Below are positions 28,669 through 37,584 of a stretch of DNA of 37,875 nt, piece after piece. The notes under the pieces are model-generated. The model had not been told where the DNA came from. It was given only the letters and a program-made list of their open reading frames with translations, and did no database searches. Each line of letters begins with the position of its first letter. Within the stretch, counting starts at the first letter, position 1. The translations under genes were made by a program, and so were the position numbers. This DNA comes from Parietichytrium sp. I65-24A (Eukaryota; Sar; Bigyra; Thraustochytrida; Thraustochytriidae), in contig BLSF01000144.1 of assembly GCA_012862575.1 (NCBI GenBank), positions 1 to 37,875 of the forward strand. Direction: 5' to 3'.

Positions 28669-28720
28669 CTCTCTCTCTATCTCTCTCTCTCTTCTTCTAA
28701 CTCTCTCTTCTGCAGCAAAA
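28669..28720 (-). repeat. GA-repeat 5' leader of the EF-hand gene
   Basis: On the minus strand the DNA just before the ATG is nearly all GAGAGA with short interruptions. The position immediately 5' of the start codon suggests a purine-rich leader or promoter element. Confidence 0.8.
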
Positions 28721-29110
28721 CGTGCAATCCCGCAGCACCTCCACAACGTTGGCGCTCCCAGAGCCAACGCGCGAGTATAGCGGGGACTGGCAAACGTATG
28801 CGTGTGTGTACGCGTGAATGTGTGAATATGTGAATGGGTGTGCACAGAAAATATTGCCGTTACAGAGCCACAATCCGAGTCGGGCCACGTGCGGCTAGCA
28901 CAAGTGCCAGTGCAGTGCGAGGCTAAGAGCGTAGTTGGATGTATAGATGTGGTAGTGAGAAGGAGCGAAGCTGCTATTAGTGGCACGAGTGTTGTTGTGA
29001 GTTGACACACTTTTCAGAATTCGGAACAGAGAGATGTTTTCACTGGCAATTGAGATATCAACATGAAAATTGAAAGAAAGAAAGAAAAGTAAAGAAGATG
29101 TTAGAAACTG

Positions 29111-29340
29111 CAAGCGTGAACATTAATGTTGGGAGCTATTCTATTCGTCGTTGCCCGATCGATCGGAGCTGCAAGACTTTTTGTGTAAAAAATTTAGTAT
29201 AAATGACATCATCATTTTCGAAAGTGTTCCGAAAGCAAGACAATGAAAGATAGAAAAGAAGTCAAGAAATTGTTACATTGCAAGCGTGGACATAAATATG
29301 TGGCTATTCTATTGGTCGTTGCCCGATCGATCGGAGCTGT
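29111..29340 (+). repeat. Diverged direct repeat centred on a CGATCGATCG palindrome
   Basis: Copies at 29111-29172 and 29281-29340 share CAAGCGTG, then GCTATTCTATT, then GTCGTTGCCCGATCGATCG, with substitutions and a small indel between them. The spacing of about 170 bp and weaker similarity in the DNA before each copy suggest duplication of a roughly 170-bp unit. Confidence 0.85.
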
Positions 29341-29596
29341 AAAAAGCTTCATCATTAGATTACTGACGATACATGTTCTCACAGTGAATGAGATCCAAGC
29401 AAACTAACTTTGCTAAAGTCAACGCATGGCCGGAGAAGTGCGAGAGTCGAGTCGAGTCGAGTCGCAAGTCGAGGGTGGTGGAATGAGAGATGGCTAGTCC
29501 GAGACACGTCGTCGTTCAGGATCCATATTTAAAAGAGTGATCAGTTGCAGGCGGTTTTTGTTTTGTTTCTGGAGGGCCTGGAAATAACTCGGAGCT

Positions 29597-29884
29597 ATGC
29601 CTCCGAAGCGAGGACAACTTAAGTTCTCCGAGCTTTCAACCACGGCTCAACAGAAGCAGATCTACGCGGTCTTGCCACTCTTTTTCTGCGGCGGTCTCCA
29701 GTTCAAACCCCACTTCCCACTGGTTCGAATCACGGCTTCAGTCGCCCCGTTCTGTCTGAGGTGGCGATATCGCCCAGAACTCTTTGCGTGTGACATGCTG
29801 CAACAGAGCAGTAGTACCAGCACAACGAGTTGTGCCAACCAGATCGTGCTCTTCATCGTGTCTACGGGATATTTGGGCGGATGA
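29597..29884 (+). CDS. Weak small open reading frame, 95 aa
   Basis: An ATG frame encodes 95 aa beginning MPPKRGQLKFSEL. The first 24 residues look protein-like, the remainder less so. It could be a first exon whose splice sites I cannot place, or chance. No family is recognised. Confidence 0.2.
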   Translation: MPPKRGQLKFSELSTTAQQKQIYAVLPLFFCGGLQFKPHFPLVRITASVAPFCLRWRYRPELFACDMLQQSSSTSTTSCANQIVLFIVSTGYLGG

Positions 29885-32702
29885 GCTTGGTACAGAAGCT
29901 CTCGGCTTTATTCCAAGGCGAGAGAGTGAGGGGATCTGGGCAAACGTATTCCGGGTCTGCCATCATCTGCCATCCCCTGGGATTGGCGCGGCAGTGAAAC
30001 TGGGACAAACAAAGTCCGGTCGAGGCAGCGTCTTACTAATACCAAGACCTCTGCTCTTCAACACCGTTAAAACCCTACATACACAGGGAGAACACAAGTC
30101 TTTTATGATGTTCTTGGTGGGAGGGAGCTCCGGGAAACGCGTCACAGCTGTCTCAATGGACTGTGACTCCTTCAAGCAAAAAAAGGTCTAAGGAGTTTCA
30201 CCAATAACTTGGCTATTCCTGATTATCACAATCGTCTCGATCCTGAAAGCGAGACGCAAGTCTGGGCCGCAAACTCGTGTCAAATGATGTCAAAGGCTCG
30301 AAAGATCTCGAAAGGTATGGACGGCACAACTCATCCTTCTTATTAAACAGTAGTACTCGAGTACTGCACACGGACCCAACAGGAGCCAGCCAGCCGCAGT
30401 CGCAGATCTTCTTTCAACCAATGAACACGCACGATGCACGGGCAAGTGCGCAAGTAGAGAGAAGAGAGTCTTTGGAGGCGAAACTCTGAACAGCAACCGC
30501 AATCAGGCAGCCAATCAAAGCACCTTTCTTTGCCACTTCCAAAAACTTAGCTCTTCATTTGCAGAATTCAGAATTAAAATTCAGAATTCAGATGAAATTA
30601 AACCATCCCTCTTTCCCTTGCAGTGTCACCGTCCCTCGCTCGCAGTCAAGAAACCAAGCCAAGCCATCTACCGTCTTCCATCTTCCATCTTCCTGCTTCT
30701 CCCGCTCCTTCCTTTGGCACTTTTGACACGCCACGAGAGGCGTCTTACGCAACAGAGACTGACACAGAGACGGACACACACAGACTGACACAGAGACATC
30801 GTATTCTACCGCTAGCTGACGCGTGAGGACAGACAGGATGGTAGGAAAAGAGGAAGAGAGGTTTGCTTACTCTAGTCTAGCTACTAACAGCACCACAACA
30901 TCTGCGACGTCAGCACTTGTGATGTGCTTTCACAGCCGATGCGTTTGCAGTCCTTGCTACGTGAAAGCCTCGCAAGGTTGATCGGTCAATTGGTCGGTTG
31001 ATTGGTTGATTGATTGGTTGTGGCGTGGTTTGCAAGTTGCGAAGAGTTGTGACAATAGTGCTGCGATGGCCTTTTTACAAGTTGAAGATTTACATGAAGC
31101 AACGGGATAGAATAGACAGCTCAGCTCTGTTCAGCAAGTTTGATTTTAACTGAACTCTGTAATTTTAAAAAAGGTGAGGGAAGCTCGAATGCAATGCTTC
31201 GAAAACTATGTTGCATCGAAAGAGCGAAAGGTGGGAAGCTAGTCATTCCTATAAGCAGAGAGAGTCGCAGAGCCACAGACGCTATGAATTTGAAAAAAAT
31301 CATGCTTCGCGGACGATGAATGAATGGATGCCTTGGCCAAGGTCGGAGGGAAGGCGAGCATGGAGCTCTCCCATCTATCAACGTTTTCACACTTTGTAGA
31401 GCCCCGAGGTTGGTTGCGCTTCCACCACATTCTTCTTCTCACTGTCAGCGCCAATCCGACGCGGCAAAGGCGTTCTAAGATTAAACTTGGAGAATGGATC
31501 GCGATCGAACAACGGCGCGCAGGTAGGGAGCAAGGGTTCGGCAGTGGACTTGAAGGGCCCCATCCTAAACGCTACAAGCGAGAAGCAGGGGTGTGCCACC
31601 GAGGTACTACCGAGAGTGAGTGTGCCGGCCGGAGCATGAACGCCAATGAACCATGAACCGGTCCCAAGAACAGACATGAAAGACGTTCTCTGACTGTGAG
31701 ATGGCTGTGAACGACAGCACTGACAGAAGGAAGCTATTAGCCCTGATGCGCCTGAAAGACAAGAAGAAGAAGAAGAAGAAGTCAGGAGAAAGTGATTGGC
31801 TGGTTGGCTGAGTGGAACTCTTCTTCGTATCGGCCACACAGCGACCACCCTGTGGTCCGAGTGCTTTTTTCCTCCCGTGGGTTCTGTTTATTCTACAGAT
31901 TCGGCACAGTCCAGAACTATTCTGCTCAGTGTTGCTTAGCAGCCTTCGACAAAAGCTTTGTCGCCTCTCTAGAGTATTTTAAAAGAAGAAAACCTTTCTC
32001 AATCAAACGACAGAGCTGCGCTTCGTGCAGTGCAATTTCCTTTTTTCTGTTCAGATAATTTTTGACTGTGAACTCAAGGTCGACATTGGGTTGGTTGCAT
32101 TGTGGGCGCCTAATCCTCGCGTGTGCTAACATGCAAGTGAGCCGGAATGAGCCATATTTTATAAAAAGGAGAAAGAAGACGTGAAAGCCAAATTCCAAAG
32201 ATCGTGCTCTCGCACTTTCGAAGTCCCCAAAAGCTTGGGTCCTCGTACTCGAAACGGAGGTACGTTTTTATCGACGCGTTCGAAATATTGATTGGCCATG
32301 GTGTCCTCGTAGACTTGCTCAGACTACACGCGTTTGCCGGTCGTGACACGCGACTCTCATGTGCTGCTCCATCCTTGATATGAGCTCGCGAGAGCTTCTC
32401 CACGATCCAGAGCTTGCGCTCGCTATGTTTGGGACGCCAGCTCTGGCCCCTTCAATATCAGCCGTGATTTCCTTCGCAGATGCATCTAGAAGCGTCGGGT
32501 GGGATCTTTCTATTTCCAGTGGCTCCAGCAGCGGTTCCACTATTGGTTGCAGAGGTGACTCCCTTTGTGCCGGTGCTTAGTGCGTGGTCCTTTTCTCCTC
32601 TCTTCCTATTTATGTGTTTGGCTGTAATGCTCCCTCCCTCTCTCTCTCTCTGTTCTCTCGCGTGTATTAGAGGGAGAAATAAATTCTCTTGTATATTTAC
32701 AG

Positions 32703-32995
32703 ATGAAAAAGGAAGGTGAATTTGCTGGAATGTCCGCAACGATCATGATGTCTAGGTCTGTAAACGACACCCGCAAAGATAACAGACGCAAGCCACGTAT
32801 GTCATACTAGCAATTCTAACGACCACCATTCTGAGTTTGGGTGCGTACGCGGTGTTGCAGTGCCTGGCCAACAACCAATTTTTACCTTGGCCGCTGATGA
32901 GTGAGAAAGAGCAGGAAGAGGGCAGATTTTCCGTGTTTGCAGAACCGTTTCTGTTCAGACGACACCTTGGAGACTTTGCATCTGCCGCCACATAG
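32703..32995 (+). CDS. Possible small single-pass membrane protein with one intron
   Basis: A frame from 32789 to TAG at 32993-32995 reads YVILAILTTTILSLGAYAVL, a good membrane helix, then a charged tail ending GDFASAAT, but has no ATG before the helix. Joining an upstream ATG exon (32703-32715) across a 77-nt GT...AG interval (32716-32792, donor GTGAAT, acceptor CGCAAG) gives a 71-residue protein starting MKKEATYV. The intron size and AAG acceptor resemble the LC8 intron, but the donor is weak and no family is recognised. Confidence 0.3.
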
Positions 32996-33390
32996 AAACA
33001 CTTCAAAAGCCAATCCAATCCCTAAACTGCTCCCCGGGATCCGTCATAAGGCAAAGCTTCTAAAGAAAACGTAGACAGACCTCTCCAGCGGAAGAGGTTC
33101 AATCTATTTTGTTTCGGCGTTCTTCAGATACGCCAGGAGCCATTTTAACTTTGTTTTCACATCTCTTTCCTTCGGTATCACACATACACTGTCCAATCTC
33201 TTTTCTTAATTATCACAAGATTTTAAACTTGAATGACTGTGTAACTTCGTTAAAAAATAAACACTCTGACAACGTGGTGCCAAATCCTTGCTCTCCTTTC
33301 CGTCCACCCCGGCAACTCCTTGAGAATGGAAAGCGAACAATTGACGCCTCAAATTATTCGCTATGTGCGTGGACTTCGCCACTCCAAATT
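32996..33390. other. Spacer at the 3' end of the NACHT-WD40 gene
   Basis: AT-rich DNA with no credible gene. A frame running right from 33109 begins at TTG and continues antisense through the WD40 repeats; it is a repeat artefact. Confidence 0.6.
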
Positions 33391-36300
33391 TCAAGAGGCT
33401 CGATTAGTTGGCTTGCCTTCGCAAACGCAGCAAATGTGCACTGTACTTCCACTTCGAACAACCACTGTATCCGAGGTATGGCATTCCTCTTCAATCGGAC
33501 CGTCCAACGATATACCAACCACGCTACCTGCCGAAAGCTGATTGCCACTGATAGTATGTACAGCGCTAGAACCAGGCAACGAGGTCTGCGTCTGCGCGCT
33601 GGTGGTGCCAGCGACAAGCGGCTTGCCGGTACTTGCGCTCCACACAAACGTCGATCCGCTCCGATCGACGCTCACAATCCTGTCCCCGTCGATGGCCACG
33701 CCAGTCACTATATCAGTGTGTCCCTTGAGAGTGTGAAGCAGCGCGCCGTCCTTGGCACTCCACACGCGCACCATCCTGTTCCCACTGACGTCCACAATCC
33801 TGTCCCCTTTGATGGCCACGCTAGTAGTCACATAAAGAGTGTGTCCCTTGAGAGTGTGAAGCAGCGCGCCATCCTTGGCACTCCACACGCGCGCCGTATT
33901 GTCCCAACTGCCGCTCACAATCCTGTCCCCGTCGATAGCCACGCTCTTTACCCAACCAGTATGTCCCTCCAGAGTGTGAAGCAGCGCGCCGTCCTTGGCA
34001 CTCCACACGCGCACCGTCTTGTCAGAACTGCCGCTCACAATCCTGTCCCCGTCGAAGGCCACGCTAGACACATCACCAGTGTGTCCCTCCAGAGTGCGAA
34101 GCAGCGCGCCGTCCTTGGCACTCCACACGCGCACCGTTTTGTCATCACTGCCGCTCACAATCCTGTCCCCGACGATGGCCACGCTACTCACAGACCAAGT
34201 GTGTCCCTTGAGAGTGTGAAGCAGCGCGCCGTCCTTGGCACTCCACACGCGCACCGTCTTGTCCTCACTGCCGCTCACAATCCTGTCCCCGTCGATGGCC
34301 ACGCTAGTCACCCAACTAGTGTGTCCCTCCAGAGTGTGAAGCAGCGCGCCGTTCTTGACACTCCACACGCGCACCGTCTTGTCCTCACTGCCGCTCACAA
34401 TCCTGTCCCCGTCGATGGCCACACTTCTCACTGGATCAGTGTGTCCCTCCAGAGTGTGAAGCAGCGCGCCGTCCTCGGCACTCCACACGCGCACCGTGTA
34501 GTCCCTACTGCCGCTCACAATTATGTGCCCGTCGATGGCCACGCTATTCACACCAGAAGTGTGTCCCTCCAGAGTGTGAAGCAGCGCGCCGTTCTTGACA
34601 CTCCACACGCGCACCGTCTTGTCCTCACTGCCGCTCACAAACCTGTCCCCGTCGATGGCCACACTTCTCACTGGATCAGTGTGTCCCTCCAGAGTGTGAA
34701 GGAGCGCGCCGTCCTCGGCACTCCACACGCGCACCGTCTTGTCCTCACTGCCGCTCACAATCCTGTCCCCGCCGATGGCCACGCTAGTCACGCTAGTCAC
34801 ATCACTAGTGTGACCGACGAGCACCTTGCGAAGAGGGGACCGCGCAGGCGTGAGTGTGGGCTGGAGAAACTTGAGCCACGGCTTTGGCATCGCGTCCTCA
34901 AAGTCTCGCTCGAGCATCACATGGTCGCGCGGAAGCCGGCCCCACAGCTGGGAGGCCAGCTCGAGCGGGTCGCGAGCCAGGACGTTTGCGGCCAGATCGA
35001 GAACCCGAATCACGTCATCCGCATTCCGATCGCGCTCCTTTTCGGGATACGCTTCATTCATGTCCGCCACCAGCTGGCTCGCTTGGACGCCGCTCGACAG
35101 TGAACGCAAGAGCCACCCAAAGTCCAACAAGTGTTGGTCCACTTCAGGAAACCTTTCGACCTCGCAGAGGTAGAACAGCAAATGCAGGAGAGAATACGCG
35201 GCGCTCTCATGCTCAAGAAGCAACTTAGCCATTTCGCCAAACGCGGGGTAAAGGTCGTCAAACACGAGGTGCTTTGACTTGCCGTTACGGTGGTCCACAA
35301 GCCAGTCAGACATGGACTTGTGCACGAACTGCAGGCGTCCTTCCGGACTCAAGTAGAGCATATTTTGCGTGTCACCCAAATGCTTATTCACGCCCTCATC
35401 GCGCATCTTCTTTTTGTCTTGCTCTTTTCTCTGCTTGCGCTTGTCATCAGGCACGTGTTTCTCCAGCACCTTGCGCACGAGCGACACCGGCAGGGGTTCG
35501 CGAGCCACCAGCACCAGCGAGAGCAGCTCCCTGTACAACTCCTTCCCGAGTTTGTGGTAGAGGCGTTTATAGTACTTGTCGTACAAGGCATCCAGAGTAG
35601 CTGGAAAGCGACTGTCATCTTGCAGAGCCGCCAAAGACAAGGTTTTCGTGTTTTTGAGCATGTCTTCCAAGAAGCGCGTGTAAATGAACTTGCCTTCCGA
35701 GCGTCTGACAAGCTCGTCGACGACTGGCTGCATCTCGGATTCCTGGACTCTGCCGGACAAGTAGTTCCGGAGGTAGGCAGCCATATCTTGGTCATTCTTT
35801 TCCGCCTTGACCTCGATTTCGGTGGGGTTGAAATTACTCAACTTGTAAGGAATAAAGCTGTCCTTTCGGGAGGTGAGAACGAGCCTGAGCCATTTCGGTG
35901 TCTCTGTCACCCACTCCGTTTGGATCAAGTTGAGGAACGTTATCAATTTATTTTCCTCGCACTCGTCCAGCCCATCAAAGATGACCAAAATAGGAACGGG
36001 CGGTCTGGGGACTTTGGTGGATGGTGTAACAATCAGTTTGTAGAATGCCTCCTCGATAGTCATCTTGCTCAGATCAGAAATGTCTATTTTGTCTAACTCC
36101 TCATTCAACCGGGGTATGACGCGCCCTAGCTGGTTGGCAATTGACTTGAAGACTTGAAGCAGGTCGCTCGTGTCATGAAATTTATCCTTGAACGAGTGAA
36201 TGGCCCCCACGCGAACCTTTCCATCTTTCCTTGTCCCGCTTCGACGCAGAGACACATGCTCGAAAATAGAAGTCTTGCGCTGCACTCCGGTGGCCAACAG

Positions 36301-36570
36301 CGACTCGATGTTTCCATCATACAACCCGCCACGCCTCGCCAGCTCTGCTGCGAGGGTGGATTTGCCAGCACCAGGGCCGCCGAAAAGCACAAAGGCTCGC
36401 GTCCACTCTTTTTCCGGCATCGAGTACCACTGATATAGCTCGTCCAAGATCCACTGTCGTGTGCCCTGCGCGAATTCCTCTGCCTTATGCATAGCTCCCA
36501 TCACCTGATTGGCGAACTCGACTCGAAATAACTCGAGACGAGTTTGGCCAAATAAGCCGACGCCATGCAT
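33391..36570 (-). CDS. NACHT-WD40 STAND NTPase (NLR-like receptor)
   Basis: The first ATG is at 36570, giving 1059 aa, but the frame is open back to the TAG at 36610-36612 that ends the TIR frame, and the two share one reading frame. The NACHT NTPase has Walker A GGPGAGKST near residue 65, Walker B ILVIFDGLDECEE near 195-205 and a sensor-like RLVLTSR. A helical region follows (PLPVSLVRKVLEK, FVHKSMSDWLVDH), then ten 40-aa WD40 repeats (about residues 580-985) and a Ser/Thr-rich end. STAND ATPases of this kind bind a ligand through their repeats, exchange nucleotide and oligomerise so that N-terminal effector domains come together. The matching effector here would be the TIR pair encoded just upstream. 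A polyadenylation signal was not found. Confidence 0.9.
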   Translation of the reverse strand: MHGVGLFGQTRLELFRVEFANQVMGAMHKAEEFAQGTRQWILDELYQWYSMPEKEWTRAFVLFGGPGAGKSTLAAELARRGGLYDGNIESLLATGVQRKTSIFEHVSLRRSGTRKDGKVRVGAIHSFKDKFHDTSDLLQVFKSIANQLGRVIPRLNEELDKIDISDLSKMTIEEAFYKLIVTPSTKVPRPPVPILVIFDGLDECEENKLITFLNLIQTEWVTETPKWLRLVLTSRKDSFIPYKLSNFNPTEIEVKAEKNDQDMAAYLRNYLSGRVQESEMQPVVDELVRRSEGKFIYTRFLEDMLKNTKTLSLAALQDDSRFPATLDALYDKYYKRLYHKLGKELYRELLSLVLVAREPLPVSLVRKVLEKHVPDDKRKQRKEQDKKKMRDEGVNKHLGDTQNMLYLSPEGRLQFVHKSMSDWLVDHRNGKSKHLVFDDLYPAFGEMAKLLLEHESAAYSLLHLLFYLCEVERFPEVDQHLLDFGWLLRSLSSGVQASQLVADMNEAYPEKERDRNADDVIRVLDLAANVLARDPLELASQLWGRLPRDHVMLERDFEDAMPKPWLKFLQPTLTPARSPLRKVLVGHTSDVTSVTSVAIGGDRIVSGSEDKTVRVWSAEDGALLHTLEGHTDPVRSVAIDGDRFVSGSEDKTVRVWSVKNGALLHTLEGHTSGVNSVAIDGHIIVSGSRDYTVRVWSAEDGALLHTLEGHTDPVRSVAIDGDRIVSGSEDKTVRVWSVKNGALLHTLEGHTSWVTSVAIDGDRIVSGSEDKTVRVWSAKDGALLHTLKGHTWSVSSVAIVGDRIVSGSDDKTVRVWSAKDGALLRTLEGHTGDVSSVAFDGDRIVSGSSDKTVRVWSAKDGALLHTLEGHTGWVKSVAIDGDRIVSGSWDNTARVWSAKDGALLHTLKGHTLYVTTSVAIKGDRIVDVSGNRMVRVWSAKDGALLHTLKGHTDIVTGVAIDGDRIVSVDRSGSTFVWSASTGKPLVAGTTSAQTQTSLPGSSAVHTISGNQLSAGSVVGISLDGPIEEECHTSDTVVVRSGSTVHICCVCEGKPTNRAS
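33620..34830 (-). repeat. Ten 120-bp tandem repeats encoding WD40 blades
   Basis: Units recur at exactly 120 bp (for example plus-strand starts at 33961, 34081, 34201, 34321, 34441, 34561, 34681). The framework GALLHTLEGHT..V.SVAIDGDRIVSGS.DKTVRVWS is almost constant. Variation is concentrated after GHT (DP, SG, SW, WS, GD, GW, LY, DI), at the residue before the DKT core (E, R, D, S, W) and at AEDG/VKNG/AKDG. Repeats 2-3 and 4-5 look like a duplicated pair. Confidence 0.95.
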
Positions 36571-36609
36571 TTTGTTCTGTTCTTTCTGTTTGACGTAATC
36601 TTCCAAATC

Positions 36610-36654
36610 CTAGACTATATCGTTCAGGTTACGTTCGTCGAAGCATCCGTTCAC
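36610..36654 (-). other. Candidate 45-nt in-frame intron carrying the TAG between TIR and NACHT
   Basis: On the minus strand this interval begins GTGAAC, contains CGTAACCTGAAC (branch-like) and ends GTCTAG. Its length is 15 codons, so removal joins ...SELEV directly to DLEDYVK in the NACHT frame. It is shorter than the 85-nt LC8 intron and the donor is not GTAAGT, so an ordinary nonsense mutation or stop between two genes remains possible. Confidence 0.35.
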
Positions 36655-37584
36655 CACCTCGAGCTCACTAAGATCCATGAAGAGCCGATTCCCCCAGTTT
36701 TTCTTTTCTCTCATCTCTGGCTCCATCACCAGCGGAATGACGCCAGCGAGGCCGTGAATCTGCGCCGATGCATTGAACTCGCGCAAGCAGTTGTCATTCT
36801 TTTTCTCGGTGTCAAACCAATTCATGTCAACCTTCTCGCGGTAATTCTTCGTGACACAAACGACCACAAATTTGGATTTCCTGATGCCGTTTGCCATGGC
36901 CTGACCAATGCCACACCCCTTCGCCATCTCCCCTCCCCCGTCCTCTTTTGAGTCTATCCACACTTTCAGCCCCCTTTTCTCCAGTTGAGCGGCGATGGAG
37001 GCGACTTTATTGTGATTCAGGCTCTTTTCGCCCCAGTCATGCGAGAAAAATACGTCCCAGCATTCTTCGTGGTTGAAATCGAGGCGAGCGGCAAGCCGTT
37101 TGGACATATCCTTGGCCACACCAGAGCGTTCCGTGCTTGTTGCATCGATGTACAACATTTCTCCGAGCTCCAGAGTGAGTCGAGGACTCCATTTGCCTTG
37201 GTTCCTCATTGTGGAACCCGTGACAACTGGCAGCATCTGCCAGGGTCCCTTCTTTTGCACCGCGAAATTGAGTTCCGTCAAGCACGTCTTCTCTTGCTCG
37301 CCACTGCCACTGATGCTGCGGTCGTACACCTCGTCAATGAGGACAAACACCATGTCAGCTTCGTCAACGGCGTTTTCTCGACCCGTCTTGTCTTTCTTCC
37401 TGCTCAACCTGGCCAACGACCTGCGCTTGCCATCTCCATTTTTGGTGAGCTCGTCGAACTCAAAGGACGCAGACACATTCAGGCCATACTCCTTCGAAGC
37501 CAGTAAGCTGCAAAGATTCTTCGCGAGATCGTTCGACGCGCTGCTGTGCGACAGAAACACTTTCATGACACTCTCTTCACCCAT
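36610..37584 (-). CDS. Tandem TIR-domain protein, possible N-terminal half of the NLR
   Basis: The ATG at 37584 opens a 324-aa frame ending at TAG 36612-36610. TIR1 (about residues 7-150) begins MKVFLSHSS and contains ADMVFVLID and CLTELNFA. TIR2 (about 178-310) begins WDVFFSHDWG and contains GLKVWID, SKFVVVCVT and NCLREFNA. Both carry a C-x-x-E in the helix where TIR NADases have the catalytic glutamate (E~103 and E~267), so NAD-cleaving or signalling activity is plausible but unproven. After the TAG the same frame continues without interruption into the NACHT-WD40 region. On the stop: a 45-nt GTGAAC...TCTAG interval (36610-36654) would splice it out in frame. Confidence 0.85.
   Translation of the reverse strand: MGEESVMKVFLSHSSASNDLAKNLCSLLASKEYGLNVSASFEFDELTKNGDGKRRSLARLSRKKDKTGRENAVDEADMVFVLIDEVYDRSISGSGEQEKTCLTELNFAVQKKGPWQMLPVVTGSTMRNQGKWSPRLTLELGEMLYIDATSTERSGVAKDMSKRLAARLDFNHEECWDVFFSHDWGEKSLNHNKVASIAAQLEKRGLKVWIDSKEDGGGEMAKGCGIGQAMANGIRKSKFVVVCVTKNYREKVDMNWFDTEKKNDNCLREFNASAQIHGLAGVIPLVMEPEMREKKNWGNRLFMDLSELEVVNGCFDERNLNDIV

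Larger units (their letters stand above)
28721..32702. other. 4-kb gene-poor spacer
   Basis: No gene is convincing. It holds the EF-hand gene promoter (to about 29050), a diverged direct repeat at 29111-29172 and 29281-29340, GTCGAGTCGA repeats near 29446-29466, a weak 95-aa ATG frame at 29597, GACACAGAGAC repeats at 30750-30800, GGTTGATTG repeats near 30990-31018 and an (AAG)n tract at 31760-31783. Longer frames around 31387-31848 start at GTG and look like chance. Confidence 0.5.

Noticed and set aside
28669-29010. Extra 114 N-terminal residues for the EF-hand protein
   Set aside because: The extension begins at GTG, has no ATG and is driven by CA/GA-repeat DNA.
29700-29745. A GGTTCGAATC sequence like a tRNA T-loop
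   Set aside because: The T-stem does not pair and no cloverleaf can be drawn.
31387-31848. A 153-residue minus-strand frame in the gene-poor spacer
   Set aside because: It starts at GTG, includes a poly-Ser run from the AAG repeat and resembles nothing known.
33109-35103. A 664-residue plus-strand frame with about ten repeats, antisense to the WD40 array
   Set aside because: It starts at TTG, and its repetitive sequence is the reverse reading of the 120-bp WD40 units, which have recognisable coding sense on the minus strand.
35290-36096. A 268-residue plus-strand frame
   Set aside because: It starts at a GTG-type or repeat-shadow position antisense to the NACHT domain, whose Walker motifs fix the coding strand.
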